Of a DNA stretch of 64,000 nucleotides, positions 46,380 through 56,300 are shown in pieces. A model generated the notes under the pieces. It saw only the letters and a program-made list of their open reading frames with translations, was not told the DNA's origin and made no database searches. Position 1 is the first letter of the stretch. Each line of letters begins with the position of its first letter. This DNA is from Lachnospiraceae bacterium (GTDB taxonomy: Bacteria; Bacillota; Clostridia; Lachnospirales; Lachnospiraceae): positions 62,001 through 126,000 of the forward strand of contig JAFZZY010000047.1 of NCBI GenBank assembly GCA_017615545.1, in the 5' to 3' direction. The translations under genes were made by a program, and so were the position numbers.

Positions 46380-47435
46380 TCAAGATTTCAGTTTCTGGGA
46401 AATAGTCAGTTTCTCACCCTTAAGTTCGAAACTTCCCACGGCTCCGCAGACCATCGGGATCCGCGGCGGCTGGTGGCCGATATCGGCCTCAAATACGACC
46501 GGAACGTGTAAGGGGGCCAATGCATCCAGGACCGCCGTTTCATAGTCTGTGTCGTACTGCATGTTGAATATGGCGGGGCGTCCGAACACGAAACCTTTCG
46601 CATTCTCGAAGGCTCCCGACTCACGCATTTGCCACAAGGCACGTGTCAACATCGGCGAGCTCAGTTCAAAGCTCTCCAGGAACCACAAGACGCCATCGTC
46701 CTTATATCGGCGGGCGAAACCCGCACCATCCTCATACGGAGTACCGATAAGGCAGACAATGCTGTCCAGGCAGCCGCCGATCCAGCGGCCGGACGCGCCC
46801 AACTGCTCTGCCCTCTTACCGTTGGCGTCGACACCGAAGATCTTCACGTCGCTGTTGAACTCATAAGGCTCCAGCCCGGTCTCGCGCTGCAGCCAGCCGT
46901 GCTGGTAACGCTCGTAGCTATCATGCGCAAACGTCTGGTCATTGCCCGCAAACAGTTTCCCCTGCCACAGGTCGACATTTTCCGTGATGCTCTGATGCCA
47001 GGGCACCATGCCGAAATCGCCGAGATTATGGCTATAGATCGACGCGATATCGAGGCAAGTCGTGACCGAATAGGTCAGGTTTGTCGTGTCGGAATATCCC
47101 TGCACCCACTTCGGGTCAGCGCGAAGAATGTCCGCCGAGTCTTTCAGATAGGGCAATGCTTCGCAGAGGTAATCTCCGCCCGATTCCGCCACGATCGCCC
47201 GAACCTTCGGATCGATAATAAGACTCTTCAGTGCGTTCGCGCGCACATCCGCAGCAGCGCTCCTGCCCCGCTCACTCTGGAATATTTCACCCGCTTCCTT
47301 TACGCCGAAACCGGCCTGTTTCAGTTGCGCTACAGCGCTTTTATGGCGGATGATGTCGACTTCTGCGGTGCGGCCGTCGGAGGGCGCGCAGATACCGATA
47401 CAATCACCGGTTTTCATAAATCTGGGATAGATCAT
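46380..47435 (-). CDS. S66 family LD-carboxypeptidase-like protein
   Basis: 351 residues. IGICAPSDGRT starts the fold, the nucleophile Ser is in WVQGYSDTTNLTY, the charge-relay Glu in LWFLESFELS and His in EADIGHQPPRIPM. The family removes terminal D-Ala from muropeptide tetrapeptides or hydrolyses microcin C7. No signal peptide, so it acts in the cytoplasm, probably on recycled murein peptides or self-immunity substrates. Divergent from pyrI. Confidence 0.9.
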   Translation of the reverse strand: MIYPRFMKTGDCIGICAPSDGRTAEVDIIRHKSAVAQLKQAGFGVKEAGEIFQSERGRSAAADVRANALKSLIIDPKVRAIVAESGGDYLCEALPYLKDSADILRADPKWVQGYSDTTNLTYSVTTCLDIASIYSHNLGDFGMVPWHQSITENVDLWQGKLFAGNDQTFAHDSYERYQHGWLQRETGLEPYEFNSDVKIFGVDANGKRAEQLGASGRWIGGCLDSIVCLIGTPYEDGAGFARRYKDDGVLWFLESFELSSPMLTRALWQMRESGAFENAKGFVFGRPAIFNMQYDTDYETAVLDALAPLHVPVVFEADIGHQPPRIPMVCGAVGSFELKGEKLTISQKLKS

Positions 47436-47507
47436 GTTCTCACCTCGTTGTTGATTTTTTTTCGTATTTCGTGTATGATAGTTACAGCATTTGTCAGGAG
47501 GTATTTT

Positions 47508-47933
47508 ATGTTAAATATCAGCGGTCTGGAAGAAGGTATCGTACTCGATCATATCAAAGCAGGCATGTCCACTTTGGTTTTCGAATCCCTGAACCTGGAA
47601 AAACTGAACACGGAAGTTGCGATCATCCGCAACGCGAAGAGCCAAAAGATGGGCCGTAAGGACATCATTAAGATCGCCGGAGGCTTGGATCAGGTCGACC
47701 TCGACATCCTCGGCTACCTGGATCACAACATCACGGTCAATATCATCAAAGACTCTGTGATCGTCGAGAAGCGTCGTCTGAAACTCCCCGCCCGCATCTA
47801 CAACGTGATCAAATGTAAAAATCCCCGTTGCATCACTTCCATCGAACGCGGCATCCCGCAGGTGTTCGAGCTGGCCGACGAGGAAACAGCGACCTATCGT
47901 TGCATCTACTGCGAAGAAAAATACGATCGTTGA
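47508..47933 (+). CDS. pyrI: Aspartate carbamoyltransferase regulatory subunit
   Basis: 141 residues from the ATG at 47508 (AGGAGGT upstream). LEEGIVLDHIKAGMS matches the effector-domain start of PyrI; zinc ligands are CKNPRC and CIYC. It binds CTP/ATP and controls PyrB allosterically in the dodecamer. In most genomes it sits directly after pyrB; here it is separated by four genes or more. Confidence 0.95.
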   Translation: MLNISGLEEGIVLDHIKAGMSTLVFESLNLEKLNTEVAIIRNAKSQKMGRKDIIKIAGGLDQVDLDILGYLDHNITVNIIKDSVIVEKRRLKLPARIYNVIKCKNPRCITSIERGIPQVFELADEETATYRCIYCEEKYDR

Positions 47934-47951
47934 TCGATGAAAGATTTATAG

Positions 47952-47984
47952 ATAAGCCTGCTCCGAACTTCGGGGCAGGCTTAT
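47952..47984 (+). terminator. Terminator of pyrI
   Basis: ATAAGCCTGC / GCAGGCTTAT stem followed by TTTTTG. Confidence 0.88.
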
Positions 47985-48011
47985 TTTTGTGGGGCATTCG
48001 CCCCGATATCA

Positions 48012-49688
48012 TTACAGGTCGTGATCAAATACCACGATCACAAAACCATTTACATTCTGGTAGATCTCGAGCATGTTATCCAATACGGCAGCACCGCTCT
48101 CGGAATTCTTCCAGGTCTTGTACTCACTCGGGCTCATCAGCACAAAGTAACGATCCACGCCCTCCTGCGGGCCGAACCAGGTCGTACTGGTCTGATAGTA
48201 TTCATGGTGAATACCGTTGTTATCGAAGCTTACGTTGCGGGCGCGAACGGCTTCTCCGGTATAGACCGTGAGTAGCTGACTGTTCCAGAACGTTGCATAA
48301 CCATAGGTCAGATCGTGCTCTTCCAGGAAATCTGCCACCTGGTAGATCGCCTTATCACGATTGTAGTAAAAGCCTTTACCGAGGATCACACCGGCGTTCA
48401 GGAAGGCCGTCAGGACGAGCGGCACCGTCGCAAGCAGAACCAGGCGCTGCGCTATCCCGCGATTTTTGATCTCATAACCGAGGGCCATGAGCAAAAGCAC
48501 CAGGCCAGAAGCAATGATCGGCGCCAGACGCCAATTGGCCGTATATAAGAGGCCGAAAATAAAGGCAAATACGATGGCCGCCGAAAGGATCAGATGCGAC
48601 CACAGGAAGATCTTCAGCGGACGGTCTTTGATCTGCTTGTAGCGGATCAGCAGACCGATCGGAAGAAGCGCGACTACAAATGCCGTCACCAGACGAAGCA
48701 GATATCCGACCGATTCAATGCTGAACATCGGGATCCGTTCATAGATCTCGATCCCGAACAAACGGAACCAGGCATTCGGCAGATCCAGCAGATGCTGGGA
48801 CCAGTCATTCATATTCGACCATACGGAGTATGCATTTGCATAACCCGCTTCCTGCGCCTTCAGGAAGACTTTCAGCCAGATCAGGCCGAGCAGGCTCGCG
48901 ACCATCAGGAAGATGGCGATCAGGCCGAACGCTTTATTTTCGCGGCAATTATACTTACACTCCGTGTCGAAGAAACGCTCCAGGAAGAAACCTCCCAACA
49001 CCGGCAGGGTGACCAGGATCATCATCTGCCCGCCGTCCAGCGTGACACACATGAAATAAAATCCGGCCAATGCCAGCGTATACCATGTCAGTTTCTTCTC
49101 GCGGTACCGTCTCTCGATCGAGATCAGGATCGCAAATCCGAAGAAGAGGAACATGGCCCCGAGGCTGTAATAGATCACGTGGCCCCAAAAGATCTCCCAC
49201 ATCTTCTCGGACGAAGAGATGACCAAAAGGGTCAGGCCAATGCAGTCCAGACGATATGCTAAAGACAGATCGGCAGCCCGGCAGACCAGGAAGATCGAAG
49301 CCACAAACAGGAACATGAAAAGCATCATGCCGAGGTTGTGCGTCACCACGGAAACGCCGAAGAACGGGATCAGCGGAAGCATCAAAAGGTTTCCGCCGAA
49401 GGGAAGCTGCGCCGCATAGTAGAAATACGGCGAGATCCATTTGCCGGAGTCATAGGATGCCTGCGCCCACAGGATCGTGTCGGTACAGTCCGAATGCATG
49501 TAGCCGACGCCCGGTCCGAAGATATAATAGAGGACCGTGAAAACGCCGAGAAAAGCAAAGACCATAGATACACAGAGGTGAGCATCTTGCGCAGTAACCG
49601 TTTTACGCTTCGGCGCGGTACGCTCTAACTCCACGTCTGTCTCCGCCTCCGCCGCAGAAGCCTGTGCGCTCTCTATCTGTTCACTCAT
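48012..49688 (-). CDS. Polytopic membrane protein, GT-C glycosyltransferase-like
   Basis: 558 residues. After a 40-residue charged cytoplasmic tail there are about ten to twelve membrane helices; the first external loop has HSDCTDTILWAQASYDSGKW, reminiscent of the acidic first loop of GT-C glycosyltransferases that use polyprenyl-linked sugars. The last 130 residues form an external soluble domain (YATFWNSQLLTVYTGEAVRA). It lies 9 nt after the FAD oxidoreductase gene and just before uppP in order of transcription reversed, suggesting a surface glycan role. Assignment is tentative. Confidence 0.55.
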   Translation of the reverse strand: MSEQIESAQASAAEAETDVELERTAPKRKTVTAQDAHLCVSMVFAFLGVFTVLYYIFGPGVGYMHSDCTDTILWAQASYDSGKWISPYFYYAAQLPFGGNLLMLPLIPFFGVSVVTHNLGMMLFMFLFVASIFLVCRAADLSLAYRLDCIGLTLLVISSSEKMWEIFWGHVIYYSLGAMFLFFGFAILISIERRYREKKLTWYTLALAGFYFMCVTLDGGQMMILVTLPVLGGFFLERFFDTECKYNCRENKAFGLIAIFLMVASLLGLIWLKVFLKAQEAGYANAYSVWSNMNDWSQHLLDLPNAWFRLFGIEIYERIPMFSIESVGYLLRLVTAFVVALLPIGLLIRYKQIKDRPLKIFLWSHLILSAAIVFAFIFGLLYTANWRLAPIIASGLVLLLMALGYEIKNRGIAQRLVLLATVPLVLTAFLNAGVILGKGFYYNRDKAIYQVADFLEEHDLTYGYATFWNSQLLTVYTGEAVRARNVSFDNNGIHHEYYQTSTTWFGPQEGVDRYFVLMSPSEYKTWKNSESGAAVLDNMLEIYQNVNGFVIVVFDHDL

Positions 49689-49697
49689 AGTTACGAT

Positions 49698-51302
49698 TTA
49701 CTCCTCTTCCTGTGACGATGCCTCGTCCTCAGCCTCCACGCGGGCTTCCTCGTGGTACTCCTGCTCCGTATTTACATTCCATACATTGGACTTATCGGTG
49801 CGTCCGCTGATGATGTTGTCGACCGCCTCGAACGCCGTAGCCATCGAGTGATCCATGTTGTTATAGCGGTGCTGACCGTTTCGGCCAATGCAGTACAGAT
49901 TGTCATATTCATTCAGATACTCGATCACGCGGTCCATCAGCGCGTAAGTATCAAAGTATGCGGGATACGCCTTCTTAACACGCTCACGATGCGCGTCCAT
50001 GACCTTTACGCCCTTCTCGAGCACGCCCATCTGACGCAGCTCCTTATAGGCGAACTTCACGGTATCCTTTGCGGACATGGTCCAGAAATCATCGCCCTCG
50101 TTACAGAAGTACTCGAGGCCGATCCAAACGGTGTGCTCGGGATCCTGAACGAGATACGGCGACCAGTTGTTGAAGATCTGGATACGTCCCAGCTTCACGC
50201 CGACATCCTGAACATAGATCCAGCAGTCAGGCACGATATTGCCCAAAGTAGCGATCTTCGTCTCGTTCTTCAGACTCAGGCGGTCTACGAGCAGACCAAC
50301 CGTTACAAAATCACGGTACGGAAGGCCGTGCGCGATCGCTGCAACATCTTCCGGTGCCTCAGGCATACCTGCGATCAGATCCTTCACGGGCATGGAGGAA
50401 AGAACGACATCGGCCGCCTCTACCATTTCCTTACCGTCAGCTTCATATACAACGCCGGTAACCTTCTTCTGACCATCGATGACAGCGGTCTTCAGACCGG
50501 TCACGCGGCAGCCCTTCTGGATGAAACCGCCCATGCGAACGACTTCATCGGCTACGACCTCCCACAACTGACCGGGACCATACTTCGGATACTGGAACTC
50601 CTCGATCAAAGAAGTCTCGACCTTACGGTTCTTCTTACCGGGGATCGCCTTACCCGCCATATCCTTCAGAACGGCTACGATGGAAAGGCCCTTAACGCGC
50701 TGAGCGCCCCAGTCTGCGGAGATCTCGCTCGGGTGACGTCCCCACAGTTTCTCGGTGTAACCCTCGAAAAACATGGAGTACAGTTTCTTACCGAAACGGT
50801 TGATATAGAAATTCTCCAGATTGTCTTCCTTCTTCTTCGCTACCACGCTCTTCATGTAGCTGCAGCCCGACTTCATGGTCGTTCCGATGCCCATGTTTTT
50901 GATGGTGCTCATCTTCAGCGAGATCGGATAATCGAAGAACTTTTTCTTGTAGTAGATGCGGGATACTCTCTGGCGGAGCAGCATCACGCGATCTTCTTTC
51001 TCGGGATCCGGGCCGCCTTCCGCCAGCGCCTTCTCACGTCCGAGTTTGATGTCGTCAAACGACGGCGCGCCCTGCATCGGCATCATCTCCTGCCACCACT
51101 TGCGCACTCTCTCATCCTTCGAGAAGAAGCGGTGACCGCCGATATCCATGCGGTGACCATTGTGAACGACGGTACGGGAAATGCCTCCCACCGTCTGTGA
51201 TTCCTCGAGGACCACGACCTGCGTCGACGGCTCCCTCTTTAACAATTCATACGCGGCGGTAAGGCCTGCAGGACCTGCGCCGATGATTACAGCTTTACTC
51301 AT
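49698..51302 (-). CDS. FAD-dependent amine-oxidase-like / UDP-galactopyranose mutase-like oxidoreductase
   Basis: 534 residues from ATG 51302 (a GTG three codons upstream is also possible). [18 protein letters not shown] binds [23 protein letters not shown] and the C-terminal [20 protein letters not shown] are typical of the UGM/protoporphyrinogen-oxidase-like group. Substrate unknown; association with the membrane protein downstream and uppP upstream suggests a nucleotide- or lipid-linked sugar. The C-terminus is Glu-rich. Confidence 0.8.
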   Translation of the reverse strand: MSKAVIIGAGPAGLTAAYELLKREPSTQVVVLEESQTVGGISRTVVHNGHRMDIGGHRFFSKDERVRKWWQEMMPMQGAPSFDDIKLGREKALAEGGPDPEKEDRVMLLRQRVSRIYYKKKFFDYPISLKMSTIKNMGIGTTMKSGCSYMKSVVAKKKEDNLENFYINRFGKKLYSMFFEGYTEKLWGRHPSEISADWGAQRVKGLSIVAVLKDMAGKAIPGKKNRKVETSLIEEFQYPKYGPGQLWEVVADEVVRMGGFIQKGCRVTGLKTAVIDGQKKVTGVVYEADGKEMVEAADVVLSSMPVKDLIAGMPEAPEDVAAIAHGLPYRDFVTVGLLVDRLSLKNETKIATLGNIVPDCWIYVQDVGVKLGRIQIFNNWSPYLVQDPEHTVWIGLEYFCNEGDDFWTMSAKDTVKFAYKELRQMGVLEKGVKVMDAHRERVKKAYPAYFDTYALMDRVIEYLNEYDNLYCIGRNGQHRYNNMDHSMATAFEAVDNIISGRTDKSNVWNVNTEQEYHEEARVEAEDEASSQEEE

Positions 51303-51329
51303 TTTCTCCACTATTCCTTTACTCTATTA

Positions 51330-52250
51330 TCAGAAGCCTACTGCAAAGGCTACGATCAATACTATAACGCCCAGAGCGATACGATACCAACCGAAAAACG
51401 TAAACGTATGACGCTTTACGTAATCCATCAGGAAGCGGATCGCGATCATGGAAACCAAATATGCAACGATCATTGCAACGATCAACAGGAACCAGTTGTA
51501 TGCGCCGACCGGAGCCATCTCACCCTTGGAGATGTGCTTCAGTGTGCTGAGCAGTTTCAGGCCGCTCGCACCGAACATGGCCGGAATACCCAGGAAGAAG
51601 GTGAACTCGGCGGATACGCGGCGGGTGCAACCCAAAAGCATGGCGCCCAGGATCGTTACGCCGGAACGGGAAGTTCCGGGGATCAAAGACAGCACCTGGA
51701 TCATACCGATGAAGAATGCAGTCTCAAGCGACAACTTGAAAAACTTATTGACCGGCTGACGATCCGGGATGAAGTAATTCTCGATCACGATAAATGCGAT
51801 ACCATACACGATCAATGTGATCGCGATGACGATCGGCTGGATCTTCGGGTCGTGGAAAAAATCATGGACAGCATCGACCTTCTCATAGATCAAGCCGAAG
51901 ATCACGACCGGAATACTCGCAATACATACCTTCGCCCAAAGGATCCACGTCTGGCGCTTCTGCCCCGGCGTCTTACCCTTCGACCAAGGGTTCAATTTAT
52001 GAAAATAGATCGTACAAACAGCCAAGATGGCTCCCAACTGCACTAAGACCTCAAACAGTTCCGCAAACGAAAGATTACCGCCAAACGGATTGATAACCTT
52101 TTCTGCAAGCATCAAATGGCCGGTCGAACTGATCGGAAGCCATTCCGTGATACCCTCGATGATACCCAGGATAACAGCCTCTATAAACCTCCAGACTCCA
52201 TCAAAAAAATCTGATATACCGGACGCAGCAAGCATAGGAATACCTTGCAT
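51330..52250 (-). CDS. uppP: Undecaprenyl-diphosphatase
   Basis: 306 residues, seven or eight membrane helices. GIIEGITEWLPISSTGHLML and PGTSRSGVTILGAMLLGCTR are the two catalytic loops (Glu, Ser and Arg residues conserved). It dephosphorylates undecaprenyl pyrophosphate to recycle the lipid carrier for wall and glycan synthesis and gives bacitracin tolerance. It heads a run with the FAD enzyme and the GT-C-like protein. Confidence 0.96.
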   Translation of the reverse strand: MQGIPMLAASGISDFFDGVWRFIEAVILGIIEGITEWLPISSTGHLMLAEKVINPFGGNLSFAELFEVLVQLGAILAVCTIYFHKLNPWSKGKTPGQKRQTWILWAKVCIASIPVVIFGLIYEKVDAVHDFFHDPKIQPIVIAITLIVYGIAFIVIENYFIPDRQPVNKFFKLSLETAFFIGMIQVLSLIPGTSRSGVTILGAMLLGCTRRVSAEFTFFLGIPAMFGASGLKLLSTLKHISKGEMAPVGAYNWFLLIVAMIVAYLVSMIAIRFLMDYVKRHTFTFFGWYRIALGVIVLIVAFAVGF

Positions 52251-52274
52251 AATCTCTTCCTCCGAACATAAGGT

Positions 52275-52331
52275 CTATGTCATTTATGACATAGTTGGTA
52301 TAATTGTACCACAATTCGAAAAAAAATACAA
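52275..52331 (-). promoter_or_regulatory. Promoter of uppP with perfect palindrome
   Basis: Minus-strand TTGTAT (52326-52331), 17-nt spacer, TACAAT (52303-52308). CTATGTCAT-TT-ATGACATAG (52275-52294) begins 8 nt after the -10 and covers the early transcribed region, a good operator position. Confidence 0.6.
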
Positions 52332-52414
52332 GTTCACAGCCATGCGGGGTTTCTTACAATTATTGACCGTAATCCAAAGCCTGCAGCCTTCGATCAAAGC
52401 CTGTTTATCGCATC

Positions 52415-52441
52415 AAAAAAACTGCCGCATCGCGACAGTTT
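52415..52441 (-). terminator. Terminator of the tRNA operon
   Basis: AACTGTCGC / GCGGCAGTT stem with a GAT loop, followed by TTTTTT on the minus strand. Confidence 0.88.
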
Positions 52442-52450
52442 CAACGTTCG

Positions 52451-52522
52451 TAGCTCGTAGGGGAATCGAACCCCTGTTTCCGCCGTGAGAGGGCGGCGTC
52501 TTAGCCCCTTGACCAACGAGCC
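52451..52522 (-). tRNA. tRNA-Glu (anticodon CTC), second copy in order of transcription
   Basis: Acceptor GGCTCGT / ACGAGCT with G-U at position 1-72, anticodon loop CTCTCAC (CTC), T-arm AGGGGTTCGATTCCCCT. Identical over its length to the copy at 52586-52657. No encoded CCA. Confidence 0.93.
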
Positions 52523-52585
52523 ATAGAAATAAATATGCCGAAATACTTCGCATAGCGGAATATTTCGACAGCGTCTTCTGTTTCG

Positions 52586-52657
52586 TAGCTCGTAGGGGAA
52601 TCGAACCCCTGTTTCCGCCGTGAGAGGGCGGCGTCTTAGCCCCTTGACCAACGAGCC
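52586..52657 (-). tRNA. tRNA-Glu (anticodon CTC), first copy
   Basis: Same sequence as the downstream copy; the 63-nt spacer between them carries a CGAAATA / TATTTCG hairpin. Confidence 0.93.
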
Positions 52658-52673
52658 ATAATAAACAGAAAAA

Positions 52674-52747
52674 TCGAGGCGACGGGATTCGAACCCACGA
52701 CCTCTGCGTCCCGAACGCAGCGCTCTACCAAGCTGAGCCACACCTCG
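52674..52747 (-). tRNA. tRNA-Pro (anticodon CGG)
   Basis: Acceptor CGAGGTG / CGCCTCG, D-arm GCTCAGCTTGGTAGAGC, anticodon loop TTCGGGA (CGG), T-arm GTGGGTTCGAATCCC. First gene of the three-tRNA operon. Confidence 0.94.
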
Positions 52748-52758
52748 ACGCAAGTGGT

Positions 52759-52787
52759 AGTATACTACATATATACGTCCATGTCAA
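52759..52787 (-). promoter_or_regulatory. Promoter of the tRNA operon
   Basis: Minus-strand TTGACA (52782-52787), 17-nt spacer, TATACT (52759-52764). Confidence 0.88.
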
Positions 52788-52818
52788 GCACTTTTTTTCA
52801 AAAAAATGAGGTCGCGTT

Positions 52819-53295
52819 TTATTCGTCTGCTCCCCCTCGACGGAAGGGCTCACGCGGCTCATACCAGATGCGCTCATGCTTCTGCCGCAGATACTCCTGG
52901 TAAGCCTTCTCCAGGATCTGCTTCTCGTTCGGATACGAAAGCAGGTGGATCGCCTCGTGGTATTTATAATAGCCGGAATCCTCAAAAAACTCCTTCTGCC
53001 TGGGATGGCTGTAGAAGTTTTTGCTCTGCATCAGAAACCAGTGAACATCCTTATTGATGACCTGGTCATGAACGCGAAATGAGTAAGAATAAGAGCCGAT
53101 GTATCCCATGATGGTGCCTTTGGCGCCGGACTCTTCGAAGACTTCGCGAAGCGCAGTCTCTTCGTATGTCTCGCCCTCTTCCACCGTGCCTTTGGGAAAT
53201 ACCCAGCCGTCACTGCGGTTACCGATCTTCTTATACAACAACAATATCTTTCCGCGGTATATTACAATGCCGCCGCAGCTTACATTCTTCTCCAT
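52819..53295 (-). CDS. Nudix hydrolase
   Basis: 158 residues. The Nudix box is GTVEEGETYEETALREVFEESG, read as G-x5-E-x7-REV-x-EE-x-G, near residues 41-62 after VFPK. Start has AAGGAG. The overall layout (SCGGIVIYRGKILLLYKK, GWVFPKG) is like that of diadenosine or nucleoside-diphosphate-derivative hydrolases of the MutT/Ap4A type. Substrate not determinable. Confidence 0.92.
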   Translation of the reverse strand: MEKNVSCGGIVIYRGKILLLYKKIGNRSDGWVFPKGTVEEGETYEETALREVFEESGAKGTIMGYIGSYSYSFRVHDQVINKDVHWFLMQSKNFYSHPRQKEFFEDSGYYKYHEAIHLLSYPNEKQILEKAYQEYLRQKHERIWYEPREPFRRGGADE

Positions 53296-53395
53296 CTCAA
53301 CGCTCCTTACCGTATATCATTTTCGCGGAACGGGCCCCACGCGGTCCGTTCCCTTTCTTTCATTCTAACACATGCATAAAGCAGATGTAAAGGAC

Positions 53396-56300
53396 TTATT
53401 CTCCCGTCACTCCGAAACATGCATCGAGCACCTTCTTTGCGACCGGAGCGGCCTCCTGTCCGCCGGAACCGCCGTTCTCGATGAAGACCGAAACAGCGAT
53501 CGTGCGTCCGTCCTTCTCGCCGAAGCCGGTATAGATGGCGTGCGTTGCAGGATTGCCCGAGATGAACTGGGCCGAACCGGTCTTGCCGCCGCTGAGATAG
53601 TCGGTCGTTTTCGCCTCGTAACCGGTACCCTCCGCAACTACATAACACAGGGCCTCCTTCAGGACCTTTGCTTCCTCTTCGCTCATGCAATGCTCGTTCA
53701 GGATTTCCGTCGGAAGGTTCTCTACCACTTTACCGTTCTCATTCAATACCGACTGCAGGTAACGCGGCTTCACTAACTTACCACCGTTTGCGATCGCCGC
53801 GGTCAGCATGGCGCTGTGCATCGGGCTGATCTGGACGCCCGCCTGGCCGATACCGGTCATCGCGATCTGCGCATCCGTCATTTTCTCAGTGATCTTCGCT
53901 GCGGAAACCGCCATGGGCAGGGACGCAACCTTCGGTGCGCTGCCGTCGGACTCGTGCTCCTTAAACAGTCTCACATTGAAGCCAAGGCCGTTCATGACTT
54001 CGTTGAATTTCGCCGCTTCCACACGCAGAGCCAGGTCTGCGAAGAAACCGTTGCAGGACTCGGCCAATGCTTTCTTATAATCCACCAAACCGTGGATCTT
54101 GCCATCCGAACAATGCAGCTCGTAAAGGTCTTCGGTCTCACTCATGATCGAATAAACGTTGTTACAATCGTAAACAAGGGCGGAATACTGCTCCGGGAAA
54201 TCGCGCATGTAGGCGAGTAAAACCAAAGGTTTGAAGGAAGATCCCGGAGGATACAGGCCCGAAACCGCACGGTTCATGAAGAAACTCTCCCGGGCCAATG
54301 CTGCCTCATCGTAAGTCGCGTAGATATTCGCCACCTCATTTGGATCGTAATCCGGCAGGGATACCATGCAAAGCACGTCGCCGGTCTTCGCGTCCATGGC
54401 GACCACTGCTCCCTGTCTTCCGTTCATCGCTTCATATGCTGCCTTTTGGACCTCCGGCACCACGGTCGTCTGCACGGAATAGCCCTTCGGCTTCGTCCCC
54501 GCGATGTCGTTTTGGATCTGGTCGAAAAGGCTCTCATCCGCCTGCAGAAGATAATAATCCGCCAGGTTTTCCACGCCGGTCTTTCCCTGTTCGATCTGGC
54601 CGACCAGGTGGGCATACAGTTTCCTCTCCGGATACAGGCGGACATCCTTCCGCGTCGCCGCCAGAACGGTGCCGTCCGCCGCCAGGATATCCCCGCGGAC
54701 CACACGCTCCGCGCGCAAAGCCATACGGGAACTGTTGTAGGTATTATTCAAAGTGTCCGCATCGGCGCTCTGGATCACATAGGCCAGATACATGCCGAGC
54801 ATCAAAAATGCCACACAATGTGTCGTAAATACAGCGATAAAAGCCACGCGTCCCTTCGGACGTTTCTCTTGTTTTTCGGGCTTCTGTTTCTTCTTCCCTT
54901 CTTTTTGTTTTGCCTTCGGAGCCACCTCATCGGCCGCTTCATGAACGTCATATTTCTCGTTGAGGTAGGCCTCCATGTTCGCGTCGTACTCTTCCATATC
55001 GGCGAACCCGGCTACCTCCTCCGGCTCCACGTCTTCCATTTCGGCCAATGCTGCCTGGGTCTCGAGGATCTCGTCCTTCAGGTCACGCAGTTTCATCTCC
55101 TCACGCTCACGTTTCCGCGACAGGATGGTGATGCCCTGGACGATGGCCAGCAGGAAAAATGTCGATGAGATCGACGAACCACCATAGCTGATAAACGGCA
55201 GGGTCACGCCGGTGTGCGGGATCATCTTGATAACGCCGCCGATCGTGAGGAAGACCTGCACGCCGTACATGGACGCGAGGCCGACCGCCATCAACTTGTA
55301 AAAACGGTTTTTCATGGTGACCGAAGTCGCCAGGATGGACAAAAGCAGGCACAGGCAGATCAGGATCACGCAGATACCAAAGATGCCACCCATCTCCTCA
55401 CACAGTGCAGAGAACGGGAAATCCTTCTCCACGACCGGGATCTTCGTAGGATTGCCCAAGCCCAGACCGGTGCCCAGAAAGCCGCCCGTCATGATCGCAA
55501 ACAGTGACTGAGTGATCTGGTAGCCGTCGGTGTCGATCACCGACCAGGGATCGCGCCAGTTGACGATACGCACCTGGACGTGCGAGAACAGTTTCACGAT
55601 ATATTTCGCCAGGCCGCCCGTCGCGCCGCTCTCCGACACCTTCAGGAAGATCAGGTACACGGGGATCATGACGGCGACCGCGCACGCCAGAATGATCAGC
55701 GACGGCTTCACACTGCGCGTCGCAAAACATAACAGGAAGAGGTAGGCGATGAAAAAGATCACCGCGCAGCCAATGTCCTTCGACAAGATCAGGATGCCGA
55801 CGTGCGCCATCACGACCGCCAGCGAAAGCAGGATCCTGCGTTTTGTGACATTATGACGAAGCATGAGCGCCAGCAACAGGATAAAACTCAATTTGACGAA
55901 TTCAGAGGGCTGGATATCGATGCCGAAGATCCGCAGGGACAGATTGGCCCCATAAACGATACTTCCGCGGATGAAAACCAGGCCGAGGGCGCCGAGGCCC
56001 GCGATACCCAGCACCAGCGCGAGCACGCGGGTAATGCGCATCTTCGAGATGATATACGGGATGATCAGAGAGACCAGAGCCGCCAGACACGCGTAGAAGA
56101 ACTGCTTCTGCGCCTTATCGTAAGACAGGCGCGTCAGCATGGCCAGGCCGATGACCAGAAGCATAGTCATGTGGCCCAGGACCGCCAGGTTGCTGTCTTT
56201 GTACAGCAGGCGGTGCAGGACCAGGAACAGCAACAGGAAGCCGACCTGCTCCAGGTAAAAGAACAGATAGGACGTGTCCTGAACACGGACCAGGATAGCC

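Noticed and set aside
49752-51200. Plus-strand frame opposite the FAD oxidoreductase
   Set aside because: No domain similarity and the minus-strand gene accounts for the codon pattern.
52451-52657. CRISPR-like direct repeat
   Set aside because: The repeated unit is a tRNA gene in two copies, with a normal cloverleaf.
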